Positions 17,841 to 26,278 of a DNA stretch of 64,000 nt are shown piece after piece. The number at the start of each line of letters is the position of its first letter. The stretch's first letter is position 1. Source of the DNA: Roseivirga thermotolerans (GTDB lineage: Bacteria > Bacteroidota > Bacteroidia > Cytophagales > Cyclobacteriaceae); contig NZ_BNAG01000001.1 in NCBI RefSeq assembly GCF_014653175.1, positions 372,001 to 436,000 of the forward strand, in the 5' to 3' direction. The notes beneath the pieces are model-generated. The model ran no database searches and was not told the DNA's origin. It saw only the letters and a program-made list of their open reading frames with translations. Both the position numbers and the translations under genes were made by a program.

Positions 17841-19094
17841 CTATATGGCTGCAGCTTCATTTTCCATGCGCCTGGCCACCAGGGTAGTCAGGCAACTGGC
17901 GCTGTTGAGCTGATCTTCCCAATACATACCATGTGCCCGAATGCCCGAAAGCATAATAAATCCAAGCAAGTTGAATCGCTTTTTAGGCAATACATTGAAG
18001 GGCAAGTTTTGTGGCAACAAGGCCTCAGCAGTTACCGATTGTTCGGCTTCTCCTTCCTGGTGGTCTTTTCTAAAATTTGAAGAGAGAATATCGGCTTGAG
18101 AATATATATTGTACCAGTGCCGAAGCGTAGTAGATTTAAACTCACGTTCTTGGTAATAGCTCTTCCAATAAAGCCTCACAAAATCGAAAGGACAGCCTAT
18201 GGTTACCAAATGGGTCACCTTATCGGCAACTCTGAAGCTAGTAGCGCCCTTCATTGGAAAAAGTGTGTCCAAAGCCACCATAGTTCCAAAGCTATAGGCC
18301 ATTACCGTCACCTGATCGTAGTTTTTATCTTCTTCGGCTACCTTTTCGAGAAGTTCTTCAAATTTACCCGTAAGGTTGAGCCGGTTATGTCCTGTGCTAA
18401 AGTATCGGATCATACACACCAGCTCGGTAGCCATTTCGGTTATGAACAATTTAAAATCGGGCATTACCAGATAAAAAAGTGCAAAAAACCCGATCAGGTA
18501 TTCGGCTTTGCCGCGCATAACACCATATACCGAGTCTATAAACTGACCAAGCCTATTGTTCTCTATAAAGTCGTTGAATTGAGGTAGGGCTTTCAAGTCC
18601 ACCATATCGCCAATGGCTACAGGAAATGAAGCCACCAACAGCAACCCAAAAGAGGCCAACAGGGCCAATATTGAAGCTGCATACAGAAATTGACCCGAGC
18701 TCCCTTCCGAAATACCACCTCTCCTTTTTACTATTCGCCTCAGTGTGTAATAAAACACTTTCGGCACATTTAAAAAGAGAATTGCGCTGAGTACAAAGGT
18801 TTTATGAATAAGACTGGTTTTCTTAAAACTGGCTGTTAGCTCTTCGATATAACTGAACTCGTAGATATCGATGACATGCCTACTTTCTTGTCCAAGTTGT
18901 TCGTGCACCGCAGCCACCTGCGCTTTGAGTCCACCATCAATACCAAAAGATTCTTCCCGAATTTTGATGGAGTACTTCTTTTTCTCGTTGGGCTCATTGA
19001 TATCTACCGCTTTCACATATCGATGGGCAAAGCTTGCAAGTGACTGGTCGGTAAAGCTGGAACCCAAGCCCGGCATGTATATAATGGCCTCCAT
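17841..19094 (-). CDS. membrane protein with alpha/beta-hydrolase (lipase-like) fold
   Basis: A 417-residue protein that starts with an alpha/beta-hydrolase first strand and oxyanion region (IIYMPGLGSSF). It is then interrupted by about 130 residues with three membrane segments (about 98-118, 137-162 and 198-220). The hydrolase then resumes with a nucleophile elbow AYSFG (Ser268). D335 in YNIYSQADILSS and H388 in RAHGMYW complete a plausible triad. The elbow is A-x-S-x-G rather than G-x-S-x-G. The layout suggests a membrane-anchored esterase or lipase acting at the inner membrane. It is the first gene of the three-gene cluster; substrate unknown. Confidence 0.75.
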   Translation of the reverse strand: MEAIIYMPGLGSSFTDQSLASFAHRYVKAVDINEPNEKKKYSIKIREESFGIDGGLKAQVAAVHEQLGQESRHVIDIYEFSYIEELTASFKKTSLIHKTFVLSAILFLNVPKVFYYTLRRIVKRRGGISEGSSGQFLYAASILALLASFGLLLVASFPVAIGDMVDLKALPQFNDFIENNRLGQFIDSVYGVMRGKAEYLIGFFALFYLVMPDFKLFITEMATELVCMIRYFSTGHNRLNLTGKFEELLEKVAEEDKNYDQVTVMAYSFGTMVALDTLFPMKGATSFRVADKVTHLVTIGCPFDFVRLYWKSYYQEREFKSTTLRHWYNIYSQADILSSNFRKDHQEGEAEQSVTAEALLPQNLPFNVLPKKRFNLLGFIMLSGIRAHGMYWEDQLNSASCLTTLVARRMENEAAAI

Positions 19095-19227
19095 AATGAA
19101 AAAATTAGACCATAAATTAGGAAATTACCGTCAGGAAATACGCTGCGCCACCTTTATATTTTCGCACTTATCTACTGAAAATCAAAAGATTACCCGAATT
19201 AGGGTAGCGCTTACTATTTTAAAGCAA

Positions 19228-19551
19228 CTACTGGTAGTCTTCTCTGGCCGGGCTAAAGACATCCAGTAATTGGCAGTCGGTTATGGCCCTTCCCGAATGT
19301 GTAGCATTAGAAGGTATAATGGCTACATCGCCTGCTTTCATTAGCTTGGTTTCCCCCTCAAGAGTTAGTTCAAACTCTCCTGAAATAACTTGTGCCGCCA
19401 CTTGCTCGTGAACGTGTGAGTGTTCGGGCAATTCGCTCCCGGCCTTTATCTCCCAATAGGCCAAGGTCATGTTTTGAGTATGAATCATCTTGCCGGAAAA
19501 GCCGGGCAATAGTTCTTTAGATGGGATATCTTTTAGATTAATGAAGGGCAT
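19228..19551 (-). CDS. cupin-domain protein
   Basis: A 107-residue single-domain cupin. Motif 1 is PEHSHVHEQVAAQVISGEFELTLEG, with a histidine pair and glutamate for metal; motif 2 is GDVAIIPSNATHSGRA. The role is undetermined: many such small cupins bind sugars or act as metal-dependent isomerases. Its start overlaps the rfaE1 stop by one base, so it is translationally coupled to the heptose kinase. A job in sugar or LPS-core metabolism is an inference from context only. Confidence 0.8.
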   Translation of the reverse strand: MPFINLKDIPSKELLPGFSGKMIHTQNMTLAYWEIKAGSELPEHSHVHEQVAAQVISGEFELTLEGETKLMKAGDVAIIPSNATHSGRAITDCQLLDVFSPAREDYQ

Positions 19552-20546
19552 TAGCTGAAGATATTTTGTTCATTGGCCTCTTCCAGCAAATCGTCTTTAT
19601 TGATTGGCACAACCCCTACATGTTCGCAAACCAAACCACCTCCAAGGTTGGCCAATGCGGCTGTTCTCCTGGCGTCTAATCCGGCTGCCAAGCCACAGGC
19701 CACAATGCTTATTACGGTGTCTCCGGCACCTGAAACATCCGATATCTGCCTAACATGGGCGGGTATCAGGTGGTTTTCTCCATTGTCTTTAATAAAAACT
19801 CCATGTTCTGAAAGGGTAACCATAATCATGTGTGCATTTAAGGCACTTTGGAGAGCCTGAGCGGCTGATTTAATGGAGTCAATGTCTTTGGGGTCTACAT
19901 CTACTTTGAGCCCTTCTCTCAACTCCTTTAGGTTGGGTTTAAAGAGGGTAGCGCCCTTATAATCCAGAAAATTGCGCTTTTTAGGATCTACCACCGTTGG
20001 AATTCCCAACCGGTTGGCCTCACTAATGGTTTCGGCTATAATGGTCTTGTTAATGACTCCTTTGTCATAATCCTCAAAAATGACCACCTGGCACTCGGGC
20101 AAGAGATTTTTAATATGAGCTAAAAGGCTCTTCTGCTCAATCTCGCTCATGTCTTTGTCAGATTCCGTGTCTACCCGGAGCATTTGGTGAGAGCCGGCCA
20201 AAATTCGTTCTTTCACTGTAGTCACTCGTTCAGAACTGGTAATTACCCCTTTGTCGGGAATTCCCCTTTCCCGAAGTCGTTCTAAAAAGAACTCTCCATC
20301 GGGGTCATCTCCCACAATAGCGCAGGGAATGGGGGTGGCTCCTAAAGACTGCACGTTCAACGCTACATTGGCCGCGCCACCCAGTCGCTTTTCCTTACTT
20401 TTGGCCAATACCACCGGCACAGGTGCTTCAGGCGAAATGCGGCTTACCGAGCCCCAGATGTAGGAGTCTACCATAACATCGCCAATTACCAGTACCTTCA
20501 GTTTGCTGAAAGCTTCGAAAAGAGATTCTGCGCTATTAAAAGTCAT
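19551..20546 (-). CDS. rfaE1: D-glycero-beta-D-manno-heptose-7-phosphate kinase (RfaE domain I)
   Basis: Phosphorylates heptose 7-phosphate at C1 in the ADP-heptose route for LPS inner core. It is a 331-residue PfkB-family kinase with the family-specific N-terminus VLVIGDVMVDSYIWGSVSRISPEAPVPV, the RLGGAANVA loop, and the catalytic DVSGAGDTV. Only the kinase domain is present; the cytidylyltransferase half (RfaE2) fused in enterobacteria is missing, so it is a separate gene elsewhere. The matching isomerase gmhA is 29 kb away. The gene abuts the aminotransferase with no gap. Confidence 0.92.
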   Translation of the reverse strand: MTFNSAESLFEAFSKLKVLVIGDVMVDSYIWGSVSRISPEAPVPVVLAKSKEKRLGGAANVALNVQSLGATPIPCAIVGDDPDGEFFLERLRERGIPDKGVITSSERVTTVKERILAGSHQMLRVDTESDKDMSEIEQKSLLAHIKNLLPECQVVIFEDYDKGVINKTIIAETISEANRLGIPTVVDPKKRNFLDYKGATLFKPNLKELREGLKVDVDPKDIDSIKSAAQALQSALNAHMIMVTLSEHGVFIKDNGENHLIPAHVRQISDVSGAGDTVISIVACGLAAGLDARRTAALANLGGGLVCEHVGVVPINKDDLLEEANEQNIFS

Positions 20547-21743
20547 TTATTGCAATTTAGCTAAAGTGGTTTTCATTCGGCTAATGGCCTCACGCAGCTC
20601 TTCTTCAGAAGCTGCATAGGAAAGTCGTATACAGTCAGGGTCGCCAAAGGCGCCTCCCGTTACCACAGAAACATGAGCATTTTCCAGAATGTACATGGCC
20701 AAATCATCGGCATCTTTTACCGTAGTTGTACCATCGCTCTTCCCAAAGTAGGCACTCACATCGGGAAAGAAGTAGAATGCTCCTTGCGGCATATTGGTTT
20801 TAAAGCCCGGTATTTGGTCTAAAAGTTCCTTCACCAGGTTTCTTCTTCTCAAATACTCTTTGGTCATTTGGCGGGTTGGCTCCAAATCGCTGGTAAGGGC
20901 AGTGAGTGCCGCACGCTGGGCTATTGAACAGTTGGCCGAGGTAAACTGCCCCTGGATTTTGTTACATGCTTTGGCCAGCCAGGTGGGAGCACCAATATAG
21001 CCCACTCTCCAGCCGGTCATGGCAAAACCTTTGGCCATACCATTTACTGTGGCGGTTCTCTCCAGCATTCCGGGCAGAGCTCCTATACTGGCATGGGCAC
21101 CGGTATAGTTGATGTGTTCATAAATTTCGTCAGACACTACAACGAGGTTCTCGTGCTTGAGCACCACTTTGGCTATGGCCTCTAACTCGGGCTTGGTAAA
21201 CACTGAGCCGGTGGGGTTGCAAGGCGAAGAAAAAATCATGGCCTTAGTTTTAGAGGTAATGGCTGCCTCGAATTGTTCGGCAGTTACCTTAAAATCGTTT
21301 TCTATTCCTCCTTTTACTAATACCGGCACACCTCCTGCCAGCTCAATCAGAGCCGAGTAACTTACCCAAAAGGGTGAAAAAACTACCACCTCATCGCCTT
21401 CATTGATGATGGCCTGAAAAATATTGGCTATAGACTGCTTGGCTCCATTGGAAACCACAATTTGGTCGGGCGTATAATTCAGTCCGTTTTCCTTCTTGAA
21501 TTTCTCGGCAATTGCTTCGCGAAGATCCAGGTATCCATTTACGGGGGGGTATGCAAAATACTTTCCTTCATCGATGGCCTTTTTGGCTCCATCCTGAATA
21601 TGCTGTGGTGTTTTAAAATCTGGCTCTCCCAAGCTAAGGCTAATTACATTGATACCCTTTGCTTTGTATTCTCTGGCCTTGGCTGCCATGGCCAACGTGG
21701 CCGACTCGGCCATGTTTTTAATGCGGTCTGAAACAATGTTCAT
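20547..21743 (-). CDS. class I/II pyridoxal-phosphate aminotransferase, aspartate aminotransferase-like
   Basis: Transfers the amino group between aspartate and 2-oxoglutarate (aminotransferase I-gamma type), 398 residues. PLP-binding features are SNGAKQSI near residue 100, SSPCNPTGSVF with the conserved asparagine, VVSDEIYEHI, and the Schiff-base lysine in NGMAKGFAMTGWRVGY (about 236). The C-terminal arginine is in CIRLSYA. It is placed between recR (8 bases upstream) and rfaE1. Prephenate aminotransferase activity is an alternative for this subfamily. Confidence 0.9.
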   Translation of the reverse strand: MNIVSDRIKNMAESATLAMAAKAREYKAKGINVISLSLGEPDFKTPQHIQDGAKKAIDEGKYFAYPPVNGYLDLREAIAEKFKKENGLNYTPDQIVVSNGAKQSIANIFQAIINEGDEVVVFSPFWVSYSALIELAGGVPVLVKGGIENDFKVTAEQFEAAITSKTKAMIFSSPCNPTGSVFTKPELEAIAKVVLKHENLVVVSDEIYEHINYTGAHASIGALPGMLERTATVNGMAKGFAMTGWRVGYIGAPTWLAKACNKIQGQFTSANCSIAQRAALTALTSDLEPTRQMTKEYLRRRNLVKELLDQIPGFKTNMPQGAFYFFPDVSAYFGKSDGTTTVKDADDLAMYILENAHVSVVTGGAFGDPDCIRLSYAASEEELREAISRMKTTLAKLQ

Positions 21744-21751
21744 GTCCTGTT

Positions 21752-22372
21752 CTAATCGTAAATGGTTCTTGTTAATATGCTGCGGCCCAGAGTTACCTCA
21801 TCGGCATACTCCAGTTCGCCACCAATTGGTATTCCTCGTGCAATAGTAGTGACTTTTATGCCCAAAGCCTTCAACTTTTTGGTGATATAGAAGGCTGTTG
21901 TGTCTCCTTCCATAGTAGGACTCAATGCCAGTATTACTTCCTCCACTTTAGGATCGCTTTTTTCAATACGGGAAAAGAGGGAGTCTATGTGTAAATCTTC
22001 CGGCCCAATACCTTCGATTGGTGAAATTACCCCTCCCAAAACGTGGTACAGTCCCTTATATTGGTGGGTATTTTCTATGGCCATTACATCTGGCGTATCT
22101 TGTACCACACAAATAGTGGTAAGGTCGCGAGTAACGGTGCGACAGGTGCAATCGGTAGTATCTGAGATTATATGGCAGGTGCCGCAGTACTGAATATCTT
22201 CTCTAAGCTGCGTGAGGGCCGTAGTAAGGTTTTCGGTAGATTCTTTTTCTTGTTTCAGTAAATACAATACCAACCTCAAAGCTGTCTTTCTACCGATTCC
22301 GGGCAGCTTGGAGATTTCTTCTATGGCATTTTCTACAATTTTTGGGGGGAAGTTCAAGATAGTAGCGGGCAA
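21752..22372 (-). CDS. recR: recombination protein RecR
   Basis: Works with RecF and RecO to load RecA at gaps. It has 206 residues in the family order: helix-hairpin-helix (LPGIGRKTALRLVLYLL), zinc motif, Toprim domain (ICVVQDTPDVMAIE...YHVLGGVISPIEGIGPEDLHI) and the C-terminal Walker-B-like region. The zinc motif is unusual: CGTCHIISDTTDCTC ends in C-x-C, whereas the standard motif ends in C-x-x-C, so one residue appears deleted. It follows clpS by three bases. Confidence 0.95.
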   Translation of the reverse strand: MPATILNFPPKIVENAIEEISKLPGIGRKTALRLVLYLLKQEKESTENLTTALTQLREDIQYCGTCHIISDTTDCTCRTVTRDLTTICVVQDTPDVMAIENTHQYKGLYHVLGGVISPIEGIGPEDLHIDSLFSRIEKSDPKVEEVILALSPTMEGDTTAFYITKKLKALGIKVTTIARGIPIGGELEYADEVTLGRSILTRTIYD

Positions 22373-22375
22373 AAA

Positions 22376-22657
22376 TTACATAACTGTTGCGGTAATCCCC
22401 GCCTCTAAAATACTTTCACACATGGGTCTTAACTCTTTGAAGGTGCCATGTTTTACCGTGCACTTACCCTTGTAGTGAATCAGGAGTGTACACTGTTCGG
22501 CCTGTTCGGCAGAGTGCTTACACACCTTCATTAAGATATTGATTACATGCTCAAAAGTATTCACATCGTCATTGAAGACCACCAAATCGCACAGGTCTTC
22601 TTCAATCACCTCATCCAATACCTCTACGCTTTCTTGCTCTTGGTAGCTTAATCGCAT
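22376..22657 (-). CDS. clpS: ClpS-family ATP-dependent protease adaptor
   Basis: Adaptor that recognises N-degron substrates and hands them to ClpAP. The 93 residues contain the core CDLVVFNDDVNTFEHVINIL and the helix KVCKHSAEQAEQCTLLIHYKGK. The residues that bind N-terminal amino groups (N-D-D and the following H) are conserved. I start at ATG 22657 because the frame upstream (69 more codons) passes through low-quality sequence and a repeat. A TAAATTTG box lies 18 bases before this ATG. It is the first gene of clpS-recR-aminotransferase-rfaE1-cupin. Confidence 0.9.
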   Translation of the reverse strand: MRLSYQEQESVEVLDEVIEEDLCDLVVFNDDVNTFEHVINILMKVCKHSAEQAEQCTLLIHYKGKCTVKHGTFKELRPMCESILEAGITATVM

Positions 22658-22674
22658 ATCTCTAAAATTTGGAA

Positions 22675-22682
22675 CAAATTTA
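22675..22682 (-). promoter_or_regulatory. candidate -7 box (TAAATTTG) for the clpS operon
   Basis: TAAATTTG on the minus strand fits TAnnTTTG and lies 18 bases ahead of the chosen clpS ATG, giving a leader of roughly a dozen bases. It supports the short clpS start. The -33 element is not clear. Confidence 0.4.
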
Positions 22683-22750
22683 ATGAAAATCATCTGCATA
22701 ACCAGTTGGTGGCGATTGGTTAATCGGAAATCAGTAGTCTGGTTCTTCTC

Positions 22751-22785
22751 CGTCATTGCGTGGCAAGTGCGGCTGCGGCAGTCTC
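22751..22785. repeat. degenerate CGTCATTGCG...GCGGCAGTCTC repeat
   Basis: CGTCATTGCGTGG followed by GCGGCAGTCTC matches the frame of dispersed Bacteroidota intergenic palindromes; the 12.2 kb element has the same frame. It is followed at 22816-22835 by a small perfect hairpin (AGGTTGC-TTTGTC-GCAACCT). It sits in the divergent gap between clpS and the symporter and has decayed, since the arms no longer pair fully. Confidence 0.5.
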
Positions 22786-22942
22786 TACCATAAAGGTGCA
22801 CCGTGTAAAACAAGTAGGTTGCTTTGTCGCAACCTGCTGCCAGTGCAAAGTTTGTTTCTCGCAACGATGCAACGGTTACAGCAATACCCCCGATTTCTGA
22901 TGAACTGTTTTCTCATCACTGATATACTGATATCTTTACCCC

Positions 22943-24367
22943 ATGAGTCCTACGCTTGTCATTGCCCTAATTGGTGGCTATTTTCTGATGTTGATCGTGA
23001 TTGCCCGATTGACTTCCAGAGGTGCCAATACACAGACTTTCTTTACGGCCAACCGACAAAGCCCCTGGTATTTAGTGGCTTTCGGTATGATTGGAGCCTC
23101 ACTTTCAGGAGTTACGTTTATCTCCGTTCCGGGGGAGGTGGGTAATAGTTTCTTCTCTTACTTTCAGGTGGTAATCGGTTACTTGCTGGGCTATTTTGTT
23201 ATTGCCACAGTGCTTATGCCATTGTACTATCGCCTCAACCTGGTTTCTATTTATGGCTATTTGGAGCAACGCTTTGGCTTCTGGTCGTATAAAACCGGGT
23301 CAGGATTCTTCTTGCTTTCGAGGGTAGTAGGTGCAAGTTTTAGGCTGTTTCTGGTAGCTATAGTATTACAAACGGCCTTGTTCGATGCCTTTGGTGTACC
23401 TTTCTGGGTGAGTGTTATGGTGACCATACTGCTCATTTGGGTCTACACTTTCAAGGGTGGGATAAAGACTATTGTATGGACAGATACTCTGCAAACGCTG
23501 TTTATGCTCACCGCAGTGGTTGTTACCATTTTCATCATTACCAAAGAACTGGGCTGGTCTATTGGCGATGCCATTGCCCAAATTGAGGCAAGCGAAATGT
23601 CCAAAATCTTTTATTGGGACTGGAGTAGCGCCAGGTTCTTCCCTAAGCAGTTTATTTCGGGTGCCCTTATTGCTATTGTAATGACAGGGCTCGATCAGGA
23701 CATGATGCAAAAGAATTTGACTTGTCGCAATCTTAAAGAGGCTCAAAAAAACGTATTTGGTTTTAGCGTGGTACTCATTTTTGCCAACCTACTCTTTCTT
23801 GGTATGGGCGCATTACTATTTATGTATGCCAATAACAAGGGAATTGAAATTCCTGCCAGGACCGACACCCTCTACCCACTTTTGGCCTTAAACCATTTAG
23901 GCACTTTTGCCGGAGTGGTCTTTTTACTTGGAATTATTGCCGCAGCATATTCCAGTGCAGACTCTGCACTCACTGCCCTTACCACGGCTTTTTGCGTAGA
24001 CTTTCTGAACTTCAAAAAGAAGGAGGAAGAGGAGAAGAAAAGAACCCGCCTTAAGGTTCACATTGGTTTCTCGGTGCTTCTGTTTCTGGTCATTCTCATT
24101 TTCAACGCCATTAACGATGACAGTGTCATTAATTCCATTTTCAAAGCTGCTGGCTACACCTATGGCCCACTTCTAGGCCTTTTTAGCTTTGGACTTCTTA
24201 CCAAAAGACAGGTGATAGATAAATATGTGCTTCCGGTTTGCCTGGCGGCTCCCTTGCTTTCTTACTTTATAGATTTAGCTAGCGGAAGCTGGTTTGGTTT
24301 CTTTATTCTGGCATTGAATGGAGCACTGACTTTCATTGGGTTGTTCTTCATTTCGAAAAAACCTTAG
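22943..24367 (+). CDS. sodium:solute symporter family transporter
   Basis: Inner-membrane Na+-coupled symporter (SSS family), 474 residues with about 13 membrane helices. Family hallmarks are GMIGASLSGVTFISVPGEV in the first core helices and LLGIIAAAYSSADSALTALTTAFCVDFL, where small Ser/Ala residues form a sodium site. A charged cytoplasmic loop (KKKEEEEKKRTR) follows. Relatives carry sugars, amino acids, proline or sialic acid; the substrate is not predictable here. It appears to be a single-gene unit. Confidence 0.9.
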   Translation: MSPTLVIALIGGYFLMLIVIARLTSRGANTQTFFTANRQSPWYLVAFGMIGASLSGVTFISVPGEVGNSFFSYFQVVIGYLLGYFVIATVLMPLYYRLNLVSIYGYLEQRFGFWSYKTGSGFFLLSRVVGASFRLFLVAIVLQTALFDAFGVPFWVSVMVTILLIWVYTFKGGIKTIVWTDTLQTLFMLTAVVVTIFIITKELGWSIGDAIAQIEASEMSKIFYWDWSSARFFPKQFISGALIAIVMTGLDQDMMQKNLTCRNLKEAQKNVFGFSVVLIFANLLFLGMGALLFMYANNKGIEIPARTDTLYPLLALNHLGTFAGVVFLLGIIAAAYSSADSALTALTTAFCVDFLNFKKKEEEEKKRTRLKVHIGFSVLLFLVILIFNAINDDSVINSIFKAAGYTYGPLLGLFSFGLLTKRQVIDKYVLPVCLAAPLLSYFIDLASGSWFGFFILALNGALTFIGLFFISKKP

Positions 24368-24544
24368 TGCCCCTGGTGGCCATTTGCCGCCAAGATAGGG
24401 CCAGCAATAGCCTACAGACTCATACCACTTCGGCCAATCACCCCAACCTGATCTGGAACAGGCAGATATTCCTTTAATCTAAGGCACAAACCTCTTATGC
24501 ATGTATTGAAATTCTTAGACTCTAATGCTTTAACTTAAAGCCAT

Positions 24545-25546
24545 ATGAGAACTGCAGCACTAAGAATACCCGCCTTCCTTTTAGTTGCTTCGGGCATTAT
24601 CTTCATTAGCCTATGGCTCATGACATCTCCGAATTTCATTAGCAACCGTTCTTTGCTGGCCGTTGGCAGTTCGATAGACATAGCTCTTATTATTCCTTTG
24701 ATCTACTTTCTTTTTATCAGAAACAGTTCCTTTCCGAAAATCACGGTCGTCCCTGTTTTTATATTAAGTCTTATCATGGCCTTTCAGGTTATTCCAGACG
24801 ACTACCATGCTACTCTCAATAGAATTAAAATGTTGGTAGCGCCTATTGAGTTGGGTGTTATTGGTTTTCTTATTTACAAAGTCATTCAGTTAAATAAGAA
24901 CCTCAGCCAAACAAAGGGTGGACTTCGTAATTTTCCTGAACGAATGAAGGCAGTTTTGCTCGATATGAAGGCCAAACCGGTTCTTGCTAATATAGCCAGT
25001 TCAGAATGTTCACTTTTCTATTACACTTTTGCAGGATGGGCGAAACCCCAAGCATTGGCTTCCAATGAGTTTAGCTATTATCTCGAGTCAGGATACAAGT
25101 CGGTTTTTGTTTTGGTACTCTTTCTTTTGCCGGTAGAGACTTTCGTTTTGCATTATTGGTTAATGATCATAAGCCCAACACTGGCCTGGATTCTCACAGG
25201 CATAAGCATTTACAGCCTGTTCTTCATTTTCGGTGATAGAAACGCGATGAGACACAGACCCATTGTTTTGGATCAAGATTCGCTTTCAATCAACATTGGA
25301 ATACGCTGGAGTTTTGAGCTACCCTATCACCTAATAGATAAAATTGAACTTAGAGAGGGCGATGCACACAGTGAAAAATTTGTCAACCTTAGTTCATTTG
25401 GACATGGCAATGTGGTTATCTCTTTAAGAGAAAAGCTACACGTTCAGGGAATCTACGGCATCAAAAAAAGCACCGATAAACTGGTGCTTTCTATAGATAG
25501 TGAAGACAAATTCTTTGCGTCTCTTTCCAAGAGAATTACTGCGTAA
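24545..25546 (+). CDS. integral membrane protein of unknown function
   Basis: A 333-residue protein with about six membrane helices: four in the first 115 residues and two at about 183-228. A soluble loop lies between them (115-180), and a beta-rich C-terminal domain of about 100 residues follows (IVLDQDSLSINIGIRWSFELPYHLIDKIELREG). The C-terminal part resembles the PH-like domains attached to membrane proteins, which is only an impression. It ends inside the convergent TerC gene, sharing 11 bases with it. No family recognised. Confidence 0.7.
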   Translation: MRTAALRIPAFLLVASGIIFISLWLMTSPNFISNRSLLAVGSSIDIALIIPLIYFLFIRNSSFPKITVVPVFILSLIMAFQVIPDDYHATLNRIKMLVAPIELGVIGFLIYKVIQLNKNLSQTKGGLRNFPERMKAVLLDMKAKPVLANIASSECSLFYYTFAGWAKPQALASNEFSYYLESGYKSVFVLVLFLLPVETFVLHYWLMIISPTLAWILTGISIYSLFFIFGDRNAMRHRPIVLDQDSLSINIGIRWSFELPYHLIDKIELREGDAHSEKFVNLSSFGHGNVVISLREKLHVQGIYGIKKSTDKLVLSIDSEDKFFASLSKRITA

Positions 25547-26273
25547 TTTTCTTCCTCAGCTTAATTTTGGCTGCGTTTCTCCTTCTTCTCATGTTCAGTA
25601 TTTCAACAGTAAGCGAGAAGAACACGGCAAAATAGATATAGCCCTTTTCTATGTGTTTGCCTATACCTTCCAACACCAGCATAAAGCCTATGAGAATGAG
25701 GAAAGACATGGCCAACATCTGAAGTGTTGGATGTTTGTTAATAAAGGCACTGATTTTACCGGCAAAGGTCATCATTACAATCATGGCCAACACCACGGCC
25801 ACAATCATAATAATGATGTGTTCCGTAAGCCCTACAGCGGTGAGAATAGAGTCGAAAGAAAACACCATGTCAAGGGCCACTATTTGTAAAATAACCTTGC
25901 TCATAGTAGTAACGGTTTTGGTTTCCGACTCATGATCGGCTACCTCCAGCGACTCATGAATTTCAGTAGTACTTTTACCAATTAGAAAGAGACCACCCAC
26001 AATTAGAATAATATCTTTTACGCTCACGGGGTGCTCCATTACGGTAAGCACGGGCTCGGTGAAACCAATAATCCAACTAATACCCAAAAGTAAACCCACG
26101 CGCATAAGAAGCGCCAGGGCCAAACCAAGGTTCCTGGCGGTTGCCTGCTGTTTCTCGGGCAATCGGTTAGAAATTATGGAAATAAAAATGATGTTATCGA
26201 CCCCCAACACGATCTCCAAAAAGGTGAGGGTTAAAAGCGCTACTATTCCTTCAGAGCTTAAGAGTACTTCCAT
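25536..26273 (-). CDS. TerC-family integral membrane protein
   Basis: A seven-helix membrane protein of 245 residues. The family's acidic intramembrane motifs are present: EIVLGVDNIIFISI near the N-terminus and ALDMVFSFDSILTAVGL in the middle. TerC/Alx proteins are linked to metal efflux, chiefly Mn2+ or Ca2+ loading of exported proteins, and to tellurite resistance. It is third in a minus-strand operon after an alkyltransferase-like gene and an MscS-type channel, with five bases between it and the latter. Confidence 0.92.
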   Translation of the reverse strand: MEVLLSSEGIVALLTLTFLEIVLGVDNIIFISIISNRLPEKQQATARNLGLALALLMRVGLLLGISWIIGFTEPVLTVMEHPVSVKDIILIVGGLFLIGKSTTEIHESLEVADHESETKTVTTMSKVILQIVALDMVFSFDSILTAVGLTEHIIIMIVAVVLAMIVMMTFAGKISAFINKHPTLQMLAMSFLILIGFMLVLEGIGKHIEKGYIYFAVFFSLTVEILNMRRRRNAAKIKLRKKITQ

Positions 26274-26278
26274 TGCGT

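Noticed and set aside
22658-22864. A 69-codon N-terminal extension of ClpS
   Set aside because: It runs through a degenerate repeat and lies upstream of a good -7 box; ClpS proteins are about 90-110 residues.
22875-22880. Another TGTAAC box on the minus strand in the clpS-symporter gap
   Set aside because: At 16-17 bases downstream the sequence is AGAAAC/AACAAA with no TC core, so it does not fit the ECF-type element seen elsewhere.
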